Shown piece after piece: positions 26,980-34,684 of a stretch of 64,000 nucleotides of DNA. Source of the stretch: Parachitinimonas caeni (GTDB lineage Bacteria; Pseudomonadota; Gammaproteobacteria; Burkholderiales; Chitinimonadaceae). The stretch is taken from contig NZ_JARRAF010000007.1 in NCBI RefSeq assembly GCF_030129945.1, forward strand, positions 156,252 through 220,251, written 5' to 3'. The position numbers and the translations under genes are program-made. Numbering within the stretch: position 1 is the first letter of the stretch; the number at the start of each line of letters is the position of its first letter. Under the pieces are notes generated by a model. That model searched no databases and was not told where the DNA came from. It saw nothing but the letters and a program-made list of their open reading frames with translations.

Positions 26980-28926
26980 ATGCCAGCCCCGACCGAATTA
27001 CCGCTCACCCATCGACGTTTTCTGGTTACCCGACCGGCCGCTCAAGCCGAGCATCTTGCCGGGCTTATCCGAGCCGCTGGCGGGCAGGCCATCATCCTGC
27101 CGATGATCGAGATTGCGGCGACCGAAGCCCCTGCCGCGCTGGATTCGGCTCTGGCAAGACTCGAAGAATTCGACTTTGCCGTATTCGTCAGCACCAATGC
27201 CATTGCCGAGGTCGGACGCAAGTTACCTGATGTCTGGCCAGCCAATGTGGTCGCCGCCGTGGTCGGCCCCGCCAGCGCTGAAGCCGCACGGGAACTGGGA
27301 ATCGGGGGGGTCATCGAACCCACCGAACGCTTCGACTCGGAAGGTTTGCTGGCAAGGCCAGAGCTGGCGGACATGAAAAACAAGAAAGTTGTGGTCTTCC
27401 GGGGCAATGGCGGACGGGAACTGATTGTCGAAGAATTATCCGCCCGTGGTGCGATCGTCGAAGTGGTGGAAGCCTATCGCCGCCTGCCACCCAAAGTGAC
27501 CGCAGCCGAACTCGAAGCAGCCCTGAGTGACGGATGCGATGGCATCATCGTGACCAGCAGCGAGTCGGTTCGTAATCTCTACCAGATCAGTAACGACCAC
27601 ACCCGGCCGCAACTTTGCGCCGCGCTCACCTTTGCCCCCCACTCCAAAGTCGCCGACACTGCACGGGATTGCGGGGCTGGCCGCGTGGTACTGACCGCAG
27701 CGGGAGATGCAGGCATCGTCGCCACCCTCGAAGAATTTTTTGCAGCACCCGATATTGAGACTGCCGTATCCGGGCCTGATTTGCCGCCGGTGACCCTACC
27801 GGCCCCCGCCCTTAGTCTCGACAAGGTCAGCAGCACCGATACGTCGGCCACGGATTCGCCGCACAGCTATGCGCCGCCCCCTCCTCGCTTCGACAAACCG
27901 GCAGACGAGGCCAAGGCCCAGCCGACGGCGGATAAGCTGTCCCGTCGCCGGGTGCAGCTACCCCTGTATGTTGCAGCTGGTGCGGTCGTACTGAGCGCGG
28001 GCTTGTCGGTATGGCACCATCGCAACCAGACCGATTTGCGACTGGAAACCGGCACCCAACTCAATCAAGTCAGAAAATCCATTGCCGATGGCCAAGCCAC
28101 CGCTGGCATGCACGAAAACCGTGAACGTGCGCTGGAAGCCCGCATCGCCGCCCTTGAAAGCCGGCTGGCCGAGTCACAAAGCCAGCAGGTGGCACTGGAG
28201 GCCATGTATCGCGACCTGACAGGGGATCGCGAAGACGCCGTCCTGGCAGATGCCGAACAAACATTGCAACTTGCCAACCAACAGCTGCAACTCGCCGGCA
28301 ATGTCAGCCTGGCCCTGACTGCGCTGTATGGCCTGGATGAACGGCTGCAGGGTTTTGGCAAGCCCAACTTCATCGCCTTGCGCAAAGCACTGGCACATGA
28401 CATCGACGCTCTCCGGCGCCTGCCTTACGTCGATACGGTTGGCCTGGCCGCCAAGATCGATACTTTAGCCGGCACGATTGACGCGCTGCCGTTGCAGATT
28501 GATCTACGCAGCGAAGGGGGTGAGCCACCCAGCTCCATCGCTGCCGATGCCAGCTTCTGGCAGCGACTGAAAGCCGACGTAGCACGGGAACTGCACCAGA
28601 TCATCAAGATCCGGCATATGGATAAACCAGACGCGATGCTGATGACACCTGAGCAGAATTTCTCTTTGCGGCAGCACGTCAAACTGCGCCTGCTCAATGC
28701 CAGGGTAGCCTTGCTGCAGCGGGACGAAACCAGCTATCAAGCCGACATCAAGGCCGCCGAACGGTATCTGAAGCAATTCTTTGATGGTCGTGCACAATCG
28801 ACCCAGGCCACGCTGGCAGGAATCAAGACCCTGCGCGAGACAAAGCTGGTGGTCGAGTACCCCAACCTTGCTGATAGTCTGGCCGCCGTGCGAGACAGCC
28901 GGCCCAAGAGCGGAGGGAATCAGTGA
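26980..28926 (+). CDS. hemDX: Uroporphyrinogen-III synthase fused to HemX
   Basis: A 648-residue fusion. Residues 10-~255 are HemD: HRRFLVTRPAAQAEHLAGLI, FVSTNAIAEV, VVFRGNGGRELIVEEL, YRRLPP and DGIIVTSSESVRNLY. A Pro/Ala-rich linker (~258-320) leads to a single TM helix (~326-345), a coiled coil and the HemX domain (~350-645, LQLANQQLQLAGNVSLALTAL, LDERLQGFGKPNFIALRKAL). HemD closes hydroxymethylbilane to uroporphyrinogen III. HemX is a membrane protein of unclear role, sometimes annotated as a methyltransferase without support. In most relatives these are two genes. The frame is continuous with no sign of a sequencing error. Confidence 0.93.
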   Translation: MPAPTELPLTHRRFLVTRPAAQAEHLAGLIRAAGGQAIILPMIEIAATEAPAALDSALARLEEFDFAVFVSTNAIAEVGRKLPDVWPANVVAAVVGPASAEAARELGIGGVIEPTERFDSEGLLARPELADMKNKKVVVFRGNGGRELIVEELSARGAIVEVVEAYRRLPPKVTAAELEAALSDGCDGIIVTSSESVRNLYQISNDHTRPQLCAALTFAPHSKVADTARDCGAGRVVLTAAGDAGIVATLEEFFAAPDIETAVSGPDLPPVTLPAPALSLDKVSSTDTSATDSPHSYAPPPPRFDKPADEAKAQPTADKLSRRRVQLPLYVAAGAVVLSAGLSVWHHRNQTDLRLETGTQLNQVRKSIADGQATAGMHENRERALEARIAALESRLAESQSQQVALEAMYRDLTGDREDAVLADAEQTLQLANQQLQLAGNVSLALTALYGLDERLQGFGKPNFIALRKALAHDIDALRRLPYVDTVGLAAKIDTLAGTIDALPLQIDLRSEGGEPPSSIAADASFWQRLKADVARELHQIIKIRHMDKPDAMLMTPEQNFSLRQHVKLRLLNARVALLQRDETSYQADIKAAERYLKQFFDGRAQSTQATLAGIKTLRETKLVVEYPNLADSLAAVRDSRPKSGGNQ

Positions 28927-30125
28927 GAATCCTGATCTGGGCCATTGCCCTATTCGCCATTGCCGTCGGTCTGGCGCAATTTGCCCAGATCAACACCGGC
29001 TATGCCTTGCTGTTTGTCCCGCCCTACCGCGTCGAGCTGTCGCTCAATACCTTCGTATTGTTGATTCTGGCGGTCATTGGCCTTGGTTACGGCGCCTTGC
29101 GCCTGGTGGACTGGGTCTTGCTGCTGCCTAACACTGTCCGCCGTTATCGTGGCGAGCGCCGGATCAAAGAGGCTCGCGCACTGCAGCAGGACGCGCTGCT
29201 AGCCTGGTTTGAAGGCCGCTATATCCGCGCGGAGAAGTCGGCACAAAAAGCACGCGAGCTGGAGACCGAACCCCGCGCACAGCTGGTGAACTCACTGATT
29301 GGCGCCAAGGCAGCGCACGCCTACCGCAACTTTGAAACCCGCGACCGTTATCTCGAAGAAGCTCGCAGTGCCAGTAAGGACAATAGTCTGGCACTCGCCA
29401 TGATTGAGGCAGAGTTGCTATACGAACAACGGCGCAGCCAGGATGCGCTGGCGGCCGTCGAGCGGGCATTGGCCATTTCGCCCAGACTGACTGCGGCACT
29501 GCGATTGGAGTTGCGCATCCGGCAGCAACTAAACCAGCCGGAGCGCGTACTGGAACTGGTTTCCCAGCTCGAACGCAGCGACGCGCTGGATACTGAGCAG
29601 TCATCGCGCATCCGCATCTATGCCCGGATAGCCCAGATTGAACGTGGCCAGATGAGCCCGAGCGAACTGAAGGACTGGTGGAGCAAGATTGACGAGAAAG
29701 AACGGGTGGACCCTCGCCTCGCCTCGACCGCAGGTCGTTGTTTTGCAGAAATCGGCGAAGGCAAAATCGCCCTGGAAATCGTCGCAGAAGCCATCCAAGC
29801 CAATCCCGATAGCGGTTTGATTGAACTATATGGACGGCTGGCCAATCTGGGTGGGCGCGAAATCGACACGCTGGCCCAGCTGCAACAGGCGGAAAGCTGG
29901 CTAAAGACGCGGCCCGATGATCACGTCCTGCTCCTGGCGCTAGGCCGTCTCTGCCGTGCTCGCGGATTGTGGGGCAAGGCCCAGAACTATCTGGAAGCCA
30001 GCATTGCCGTACAACCTTCGGTTGTAGCCCATGCCGAGCTTGCACAGCTGCTCGAGCACATTGGCCAACCAGATCAGGCAGACCGCCATTTCCGGCGTAG
30101 TCTCGCTCTGGCGCTTGATCGCTGA
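28923..30125 (+). CDS. hemY: HemY-like TPR membrane protein
   Basis: A 400-residue protein starting at GTG 28923, overlapping the hemDX stop by 4 nt. Two N-terminal TM helices (about 3-20 and 40-62) are followed by a cytoplasmic or periplasmic TPR-rich domain: RRIKEARALQQDALLAWFEGRYIRAEKSAQKA, DALAAVERALAISP, and AELAQLLEHIGQPDQADRHFRRSLAL at the end. This matches proteobacterial HemY, found in haem operons with HemX. Its biochemical role is unresolved. It is not the protoporphyrinogen oxidase that shares the name in Bacillus. Confidence 0.92.
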   Translation: MRILIWAIALFAIAVGLAQFAQINTGYALLFVPPYRVELSLNTFVLLILAVIGLGYGALRLVDWVLLLPNTVRRYRGERRIKEARALQQDALLAWFEGRYIRAEKSAQKARELETEPRAQLVNSLIGAKAAHAYRNFETRDRYLEEARSASKDNSLALAMIEAELLYEQRRSQDALAAVERALAISPRLTAALRLELRIRQQLNQPERVLELVSQLERSDALDTEQSSRIRIYARIAQIERGQMSPSELKDWWSKIDEKERVDPRLASTAGRCFAEIGEGKIALEIVAEAIQANPDSGLIELYGRLANLGGREIDTLAQLQQAESWLKTRPDDHVLLLALGRLCRARGLWGKAQNYLEASIAVQPSVVAHAELAQLLEHIGQPDQADRHFRRSLALALDR

Positions 30126-30186
30126 GCGACAGGCAGATGACCTGCGGAGAATGTCACCTCCGCCCAGTTATCGGTTGCACACTTAA

Positions 30187-30212
30187 CAAAGGCTCCATCA
30201 GGAGCCTTTGTG
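30187..30212 (+). terminator. Probable terminator of the hem operon
   Basis: A 10-bp perfect stem CAAAGGCTCC / GGAGCCTTTG with loop ATCA. The T run after it is weak. It lies between hemY and the convergent DinB-like gene and is nearly symmetric, so it may act both ways. Confidence 0.7.
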
Positions 30213-30235
30213 CCTATTCGGATGACAGACCTGCT

Positions 30236-30841
30236 TCACGGCGCAACCGCTAAGGGTTTGGTAGCAAATTCGGTAAGGATCACCACCATTCTCTGGCGAT
30301 GATCGCGGTCATGCTCGATCAGCATCTCTGTCAGATCAAACACATCCACCTCCTGCCCGAGTGCCAGCAACCTGCCTTTGCGTGCATAGCCTGCGGCATT
30401 AAGCCGCCCTAGACGGGTCACCAAGGTCTGACGGACATCCACAAAATCACGAATCGCTGCAGGTGCAGGCTGACACATATAGGCACGCTCTGTCGGCCAG
30501 TTGCTGACATCAACGCTGGCGAATAAGGGAATGTCCTCTGCCAGGGTTCTTGCAATACGCAATCCGTATAACTCGCAGTCGCAATCCCGTACATGCCATA
30601 GATGTTCGAGCAACGTCAGATCGTCGTGCTCAGGCTGACGCGACAACAGATGGCCGGGTAGCGAAAGATAAATACTTTCGATAAAGCCAATCATCTCTGC
30701 AAGTTGATTGACAAGCCGCAGCCGCTGGCTTTCAAAGCCCTTGTCCGGGCATAAATCGTTGTGCAAATCTTTGGCCTTGAAAATAGGGTTGTCGCGGATT
30801 TCGGCGGATAAAACAGCTGGCCAGCTCGCCGACGTACTCAC
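30236..30841 (-). CDS. DinB-like family protein
   Basis: A 201-residue protein with the DinB/YfiT-like four-helix arrangement. The metal-binding histidine pattern is visible in LLEHLWHVRDCDCELYG (about 77-93) and the C-terminal LIEHDRDHRQRMVV. The N-terminal half is helical. DinB-like proteins are often thiol-dependent S-transferases or putative metal-dependent enzymes; the specific activity is unknown. There is no signal peptide. The gene is transcribed alone. Confidence 0.8.
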   Translation of the reverse strand: MSTSASWPAVLSAEIRDNPIFKAKDLHNDLCPDKGFESQRLRLVNQLAEMIGFIESIYLSLPGHLLSRQPEHDDLTLLEHLWHVRDCDCELYGLRIARTLAEDIPLFASVDVSNWPTERAYMCQPAPAAIRDFVDVRQTLVTRLGRLNAAGYARKGRLLALGQEVDVFDLTEMLIEHDRDHRQRMVVILTEFATKPLAVAP

Positions 30842-30900
30842 ACCGAGACCCTTCTACAGAAACTGACCAGCCTCAAAGCCTGGCATGGCACAGCATGAAG

Positions 30901-31030
30901 GGCCGGGTCGAGTTTTGGGTCATGGCGTCGTTAGGGGTCGTTTATTTAGCTCGCTAAACCTCACTCACCCTGCCTCGCCCTGCCCCAAAACTCGGCCCGG
31001 CGCGACCGGAAACAAAACGTCAACTGAGCC
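30901..31030 (-). repeat. GGCTCTGTTGACGT-family repeat, copy 3 with long hairpin
   Basis: On the minus strand it begins GGCTCAGTTGACGTTTTG, directly after the TA of the sixA stop codon (TAG, 31032-31030). A long imperfect inverted repeat follows, with arms GGCCGGGTCGAGTTTTGGG (30901-30919) and the complementary CCAAAACTCGGCCCGGC (about 30983-31001). The apical hairpin is TTTAG-ctcg-CTAAA (30945-30958). It corresponds to the GCTTAG-tggg-CTAAGC hairpin of the copy at 63879, with compensatory changes. The distal terminal repeat is not seen. Confidence 0.75.
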
Positions 31031-31482
31031 TAGAGTTGATCGGGTGTCATCAGCAGTTTGAGCACCGTCTGCCGCTCGCCATCACGCAGGCGGCTCTGTA
31101 ACCACCAGATTGAGCCCTTTTTTACACTCCAGTCCGCCTCCAGCCCGGTCAGCAAACGTGACGCAACCCGGCCGATGGTGGGTTGATGACCCACCAGCAC
31201 CACCTGCCCCCCGGCATGTGGCCAGTCCGCCACCGCCAGATAATTGGCGGCGGGCACATCCGGGTTCAGGCGCAGATCAATCTTGAAGTGCTCTGACAGC
31301 CCTTCTGCGGTTTCCTGCGCCCGCAGAGCCTGGCTGGCGATCAGGCGAACATCCTTCGACAAGCGCTCATCCAGCCAGGCACCCATGCGTTCTGCCTGCT
31401 TACGGCCTTTTGGGGTGAGGCAGCGCAGCAGGTCATCGCTGCCATCTTCCGCATCGGCGTGCCGCCACAAGATCAAATCCAT
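31030..31482 (-). CDS. sixA: Phosphohistidine phosphatase SixA-like
   Basis: A 150-residue histidine phosphatase superfamily protein. The N-terminal RHG-type motif is LILWRHADAEDG (catalytic His). The second catalytic His lies in VVLVGHQPTIGRVASRLL. SLTPKGRKQAERMGAWLDE-like (CLTPKGRKQAERMG) is typical of SixA. SixA removes phosphate from histidine residues of phosphotransfer proteins. It lies 20 nt downstream of ppk1 on the same strand, so polyphosphate metabolism and phosphohistidine control appear co-transcribed. Confidence 0.9.
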   Translation of the reverse strand: MDLILWRHADAEDGSDDLLRCLTPKGRKQAERMGAWLDERLSKDVRLIASQALRAQETAEGLSEHFKIDLRLNPDVPAANYLAVADWPHAGGQVVLVGHQPTIGRVASRLLTGLEADWSVKKGSIWWLQSRLRDGERQTVLKLLMTPDQL

Positions 31483-31502
31483 TGGCTTTTCCCTTCTGCG
31501 AT

Positions 31503-33572
31503 TCAGTCGCGGTCATGCGCACCGAGATCTGCAAGCAGGCTGGCCTGCGCCGAACGCACCTTGCCACCGCGTGACGCCTTGCGCTTATAGCGGCCATCCG
31601 GCTGCATTTCCCAGGCTTGGGTGTTATCAACCAGATACGGCCGAACCCCTTCACGCAGAATGCGGCGTTTGACTTTGGCGTCCAGAATGGGGAACGCCAC
31701 CTCTACGCGCCGGAAGAAGTTGCGACCCATCCAGTCGGCAGAGGCCAGATAAAGGTCTTCCGCACCATCGTTGAGGAAATAGAACACCCGCGTGTGCTCC
31801 AGAAAGCGCCCAATAATCGAACGAACCTGAATATTCTCGGACATCCCGGGCACGCCGGGGCGTAGCGTGCAGACCCCCCGCACGATCAAGTGAATGGTGA
31901 CGCCCGCTTGCGAGGCATCGTATAGCGCCTGGATCAGCGCGGGCTCCAGCAAGGAATTCATCTTGGCAATGATGATCGCCCGCCGCCCGGACCGGGCAAT
32001 GGCCGCTTCGCGCCGGATGCCAGCCAGAACCGAGCTATGCAGGCTGAAGGGTGACTGCCATAGCCGCTTGAGCTGGCTGGAAGTACCCATGCCCGTCAGT
32101 TGCACAAAGATGTCATGCACATCTGAGGAGATTTCCTCGTTGGCCGTCATCAAGCCAAAATCGGTATACAACTTGGCCGTGCGGGCATGGTAGTTGCCCG
32201 TCCCCAGATGCACATAGCGCCGCAGGCGGCCTTCTTCCCGGCGAACAATCAGCAGCATCTTGGCATGGGTCTTGTAACCGTACACGCCATAGACAACATG
32301 CGCCCCCACCCGCTCCAGCTTGGCCGCCCAGTTGATGTTGGCTTCCTCGTCAAAGCGCGCCATCAGCTCAACGACGACTGTGACCTCCTTGCCTGCCGAC
32401 GCCGCCTCGATCAGCGCCTCCATCAGTGCGGAATCGTTACCCGTGCGGTAGACCGTCATCTTGATCGCGACCACCATCGGGTCTTGCGCCGCTTGCTGCA
32501 GCAGATCAATCACCGACGTAAAGCTCTGGAAGGGATGATGCAACAGAATGTCACCCTGCCGGATTGCCCCAAAAATATCAGACTGCTTACGCAATTGTGC
32601 CGGCACACCTGGCATGAACGGCTTGAACTTGAGGTCAGGCCGGTCCACCTGATCAGGCACCTGCATCAGACGCACCAGATTGACCGGGCCATCCACACGG
32701 TAGACATCCGACCTCGCCAGACCAAACTGGCTCATCAGGAACTCTTCAACATGGTGCGGGCAGTTGTCTGCCACCTCCATACGCACCGCATCGCCAAACT
32801 GTCGTTGCGACAGCTCCCCTTGCAGTGCCGCGCGCAGGTCTTTGACATCTTCGTCATCCACCGACAGGTCGGAATCCCGTGTAATCCGGAATTGATAGCA
32901 CCCCTTCACCTGCATGCCGGGAAACAGCTCTCCAACATGCGCGTGCAGGATCGAAGACAGGAAAACAAAGCCGTGCTCGACGTCTGAAATCTGCGCAGGC
33001 AACTTGATGAAGCGAGGAAAAATACGCGGGGCCTGTACGATCGCAGTCCCCGACACCCGGCCAAAGGCATCGCGCCCGTCCAGTTCCACCACAAAGTTCA
33101 AGCTTTTGTTAAACAAGCGGGGGAAGGGATGCGCCGGATCCAGACCTATCGGTGTCAGCACCGGCATCAGTTCACGGAAGAAATAGTCCCGCACCCAACT
33201 GCGCTGCGCTTCGGTCCAGTTACCGCGCCGCAGGAACTGCACCCCTTCTTCTTCGAGCGCAGGCAGAACAACCTCACGCAGGATGCGATACTGGCGCTCA
33301 ACCAGATGATGGGCCTCTTCGCTGATGCGATGGTAGGCCGCCAGCGGCGACAGGCCATCCGGCGCAGGCCGGGCTGTATTCAGGCGTATGGTTTCCTTGA
33401 CCCAAGCCACGCGCACCTCAAAAAACTCATCGAGGTTGGACGAGACAATGCAAAGAAACTTCAAGCGCTCCAGCAAAGGGTTGGCCGGATTTTCTGCCTG
33501 GGCCAGTACACGGCGATTGAACTCCAGCAGGCCCAGCTCACGATTCAGGAACAGATCGATAGACGGCGTCAT
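31503..33572 (-). CDS. ppk1: Polyphosphate kinase
   Basis: A 689-residue PPK1 with the family's N-terminal domain (SIDLFLNRELGLLEFNRRVLAQA, SSNLDEFFEVRVAWVKE), head domain and two phospholipase-D-like catalytic domains. The autophosphorylated His is H436 in YGVYGYKTHAKMLLIVRRE. The second conserved His is in FLEHTRVFYFLNDG, and TGNYHARTAKLYTDFGLMT is diagnostic. It makes inorganic polyphosphate from ATP reversibly at the inner membrane. The length is normal (E. coli 688). It is the first gene of the ppk1-sixA unit. Confidence 0.97.
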   Translation of the reverse strand: MTPSIDLFLNRELGLLEFNRRVLAQAENPANPLLERLKFLCIVSSNLDEFFEVRVAWVKETIRLNTARPAPDGLSPLAAYHRISEEAHHLVERQYRILREVVLPALEEEGVQFLRRGNWTEAQRSWVRDYFFRELMPVLTPIGLDPAHPFPRLFNKSLNFVVELDGRDAFGRVSGTAIVQAPRIFPRFIKLPAQISDVEHGFVFLSSILHAHVGELFPGMQVKGCYQFRITRDSDLSVDDEDVKDLRAALQGELSQRQFGDAVRMEVADNCPHHVEEFLMSQFGLARSDVYRVDGPVNLVRLMQVPDQVDRPDLKFKPFMPGVPAQLRKQSDIFGAIRQGDILLHHPFQSFTSVIDLLQQAAQDPMVVAIKMTVYRTGNDSALMEALIEAASAGKEVTVVVELMARFDEEANINWAAKLERVGAHVVYGVYGYKTHAKMLLIVRREEGRLRRYVHLGTGNYHARTAKLYTDFGLMTANEEISSDVHDIFVQLTGMGTSSQLKRLWQSPFSLHSSVLAGIRREAAIARSGRRAIIIAKMNSLLEPALIQALYDASQAGVTIHLIVRGVCTLRPGVPGMSENIQVRSIIGRFLEHTRVFYFLNDGAEDLYLASADWMGRNFFRRVEVAFPILDAKVKRRILREGVRPYLVDNTQAWEMQPDGRYKRKASRGGKVRSAQASLLADLGAHDRD

Positions 33573-33693
33573 CGTTACATGCTTGCGAAGAGGAAGGACG
33601 GATCTCGGCTAGATGCTGTTGTGTTTCACTCCCAAGCCACAATCATGGAAGCAAAAGACCACACCAGCACCCAGCAAACCCGCCCCATCAGAT

Positions 33694-33718
33694 AAAAACA
33701 GGGCCGCATGAAGCGGCC
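33694..33718 (-). terminator. Terminator of yggX
   Basis: Read on the minus strand: stem GGCCGC-ttcat-GCGGCC followed by CTGTTTTTATC. It starts 6 nt after the yggX stop. Confidence 0.85.
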
Positions 33719-33723
33719 GCTTA

Positions 33724-33996
33724 TCAGGCAGACGGAGGTACGTAGCCTGCGGGCATTTCCGCCCCACCGCCGAAGAAATAACTTTCCAACTGATGCTGAA
33801 GATACTGGCGGGCTGACTTGTCAGCGAGGTTCAGCCGGTTTTCGTTGATCAGCATGGTCTGGTGCTTGATCCACGCTTGCCAGGCTTCTTTCGACACGGT
33901 CAGATACAGCTTGTTGCCCAGCTCTCCGGGCATAGGCGGGAAATCGAGCCCTTCGGCCTCGCGCCCCAACTTGACGCATTGAACCATACGGGTCAT
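33724..33996 (-). CDS. yggX: Fe(2+)-trafficking/oxidative damage protection protein YggX
   Basis: A 90-residue protein with the complete family signature: N-terminal [19 protein letters not shown], then [20 protein letters not shown] and [17 protein letters not shown]. The conserved Cys7 is present. YggX protects iron-sulfur proteins from oxidative damage and may handle labile iron in the cytoplasm. It is monocistronic. Confidence 0.96.
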   Translation of the reverse strand: MTRMVQCVKLGREAEGLDFPPMPGELGNKLYLTVSKEAWQAWIKHQTMLINENRLNLADKSARQYLQHQLESYFFGGGAEMPAGYVPPSA

Positions 33997-34684
33997 GGCT
34001 ACTCCTTGAATTGTAAGACAGGACAGTGACCGTTCTGTGACGGCCGCTCAAGCCGCAAAGCGGCATAACTCAGCATTATAGCGCCGGCAAGGCGGCACGG
34101 CCGGTCTGCCATGTCGTATTCGGCAACCCGCCAATGAAACAAAAGGTCAGACCAGCCATGGCACTGGGCCGGATGGCAGATCTGGCACAGGCTGCGGGTT
34201 CTGTCGCACTTGCCGGTATTCCGCATGCTGCAAATCTGTTGCAAACCGGAAACGGACAATGGTTTCAGCAGCGGTGACGGCGCTTTGTTCAAAGTACTTT
34301 TCGACGGACAGCACTTCAAGCAGTTCAACTACCCTGCCACGCCAGGCGCTACGGGCGGCAGCAATACAACAACCCTCCGCTCGATACCCTGCCCAGAAAG
34401 CCAATCCGACTGGCCGGCAGCGACCAGGAGAATTTCAAATTTATGCTGATTAATCAGGCAGATGGGAAACGCTCCTCCCCTTCGTCCCGTCATTGCCCCG
34501 TGGTAAATCCTTCAGCAAGGCTTACATCAGACCTTTCGCCGTAGACACGCAGGCCGCACCAGCTTGTATCCTCCTGCGCTGCGGTTTGCGTTCCCGATAT
34601 TCCTGAGGTCCGGACAACCGGCCCCACCGCCTGACAAACCCGCTAACAAACCAATAACGCTATTTATTTCTACCGAGGCACTCT
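33997..34684. other. Gene-poor stretch between yggX and the first delta-60 lipoprotein
   Basis: About 690 bp with no convincing gene. Short open frames occur on both strands; the most protein-like is 34147-34404 (-), 85 residues, with a segment VVELLEVLSVEKYFEQSAVTAAETIVRF. It has no recognisable family or good ribosome site, and I do not call it. The last ~60 bases are AT-richer and probably contain the promoter of the gene at 34685. Confidence 0.4.

Noticed and set aside
34147..34449. Small proteins on either strand downstream-side of yggX
   Set aside because: Overlapping frames with no ribosome site, no family and mixed composition.
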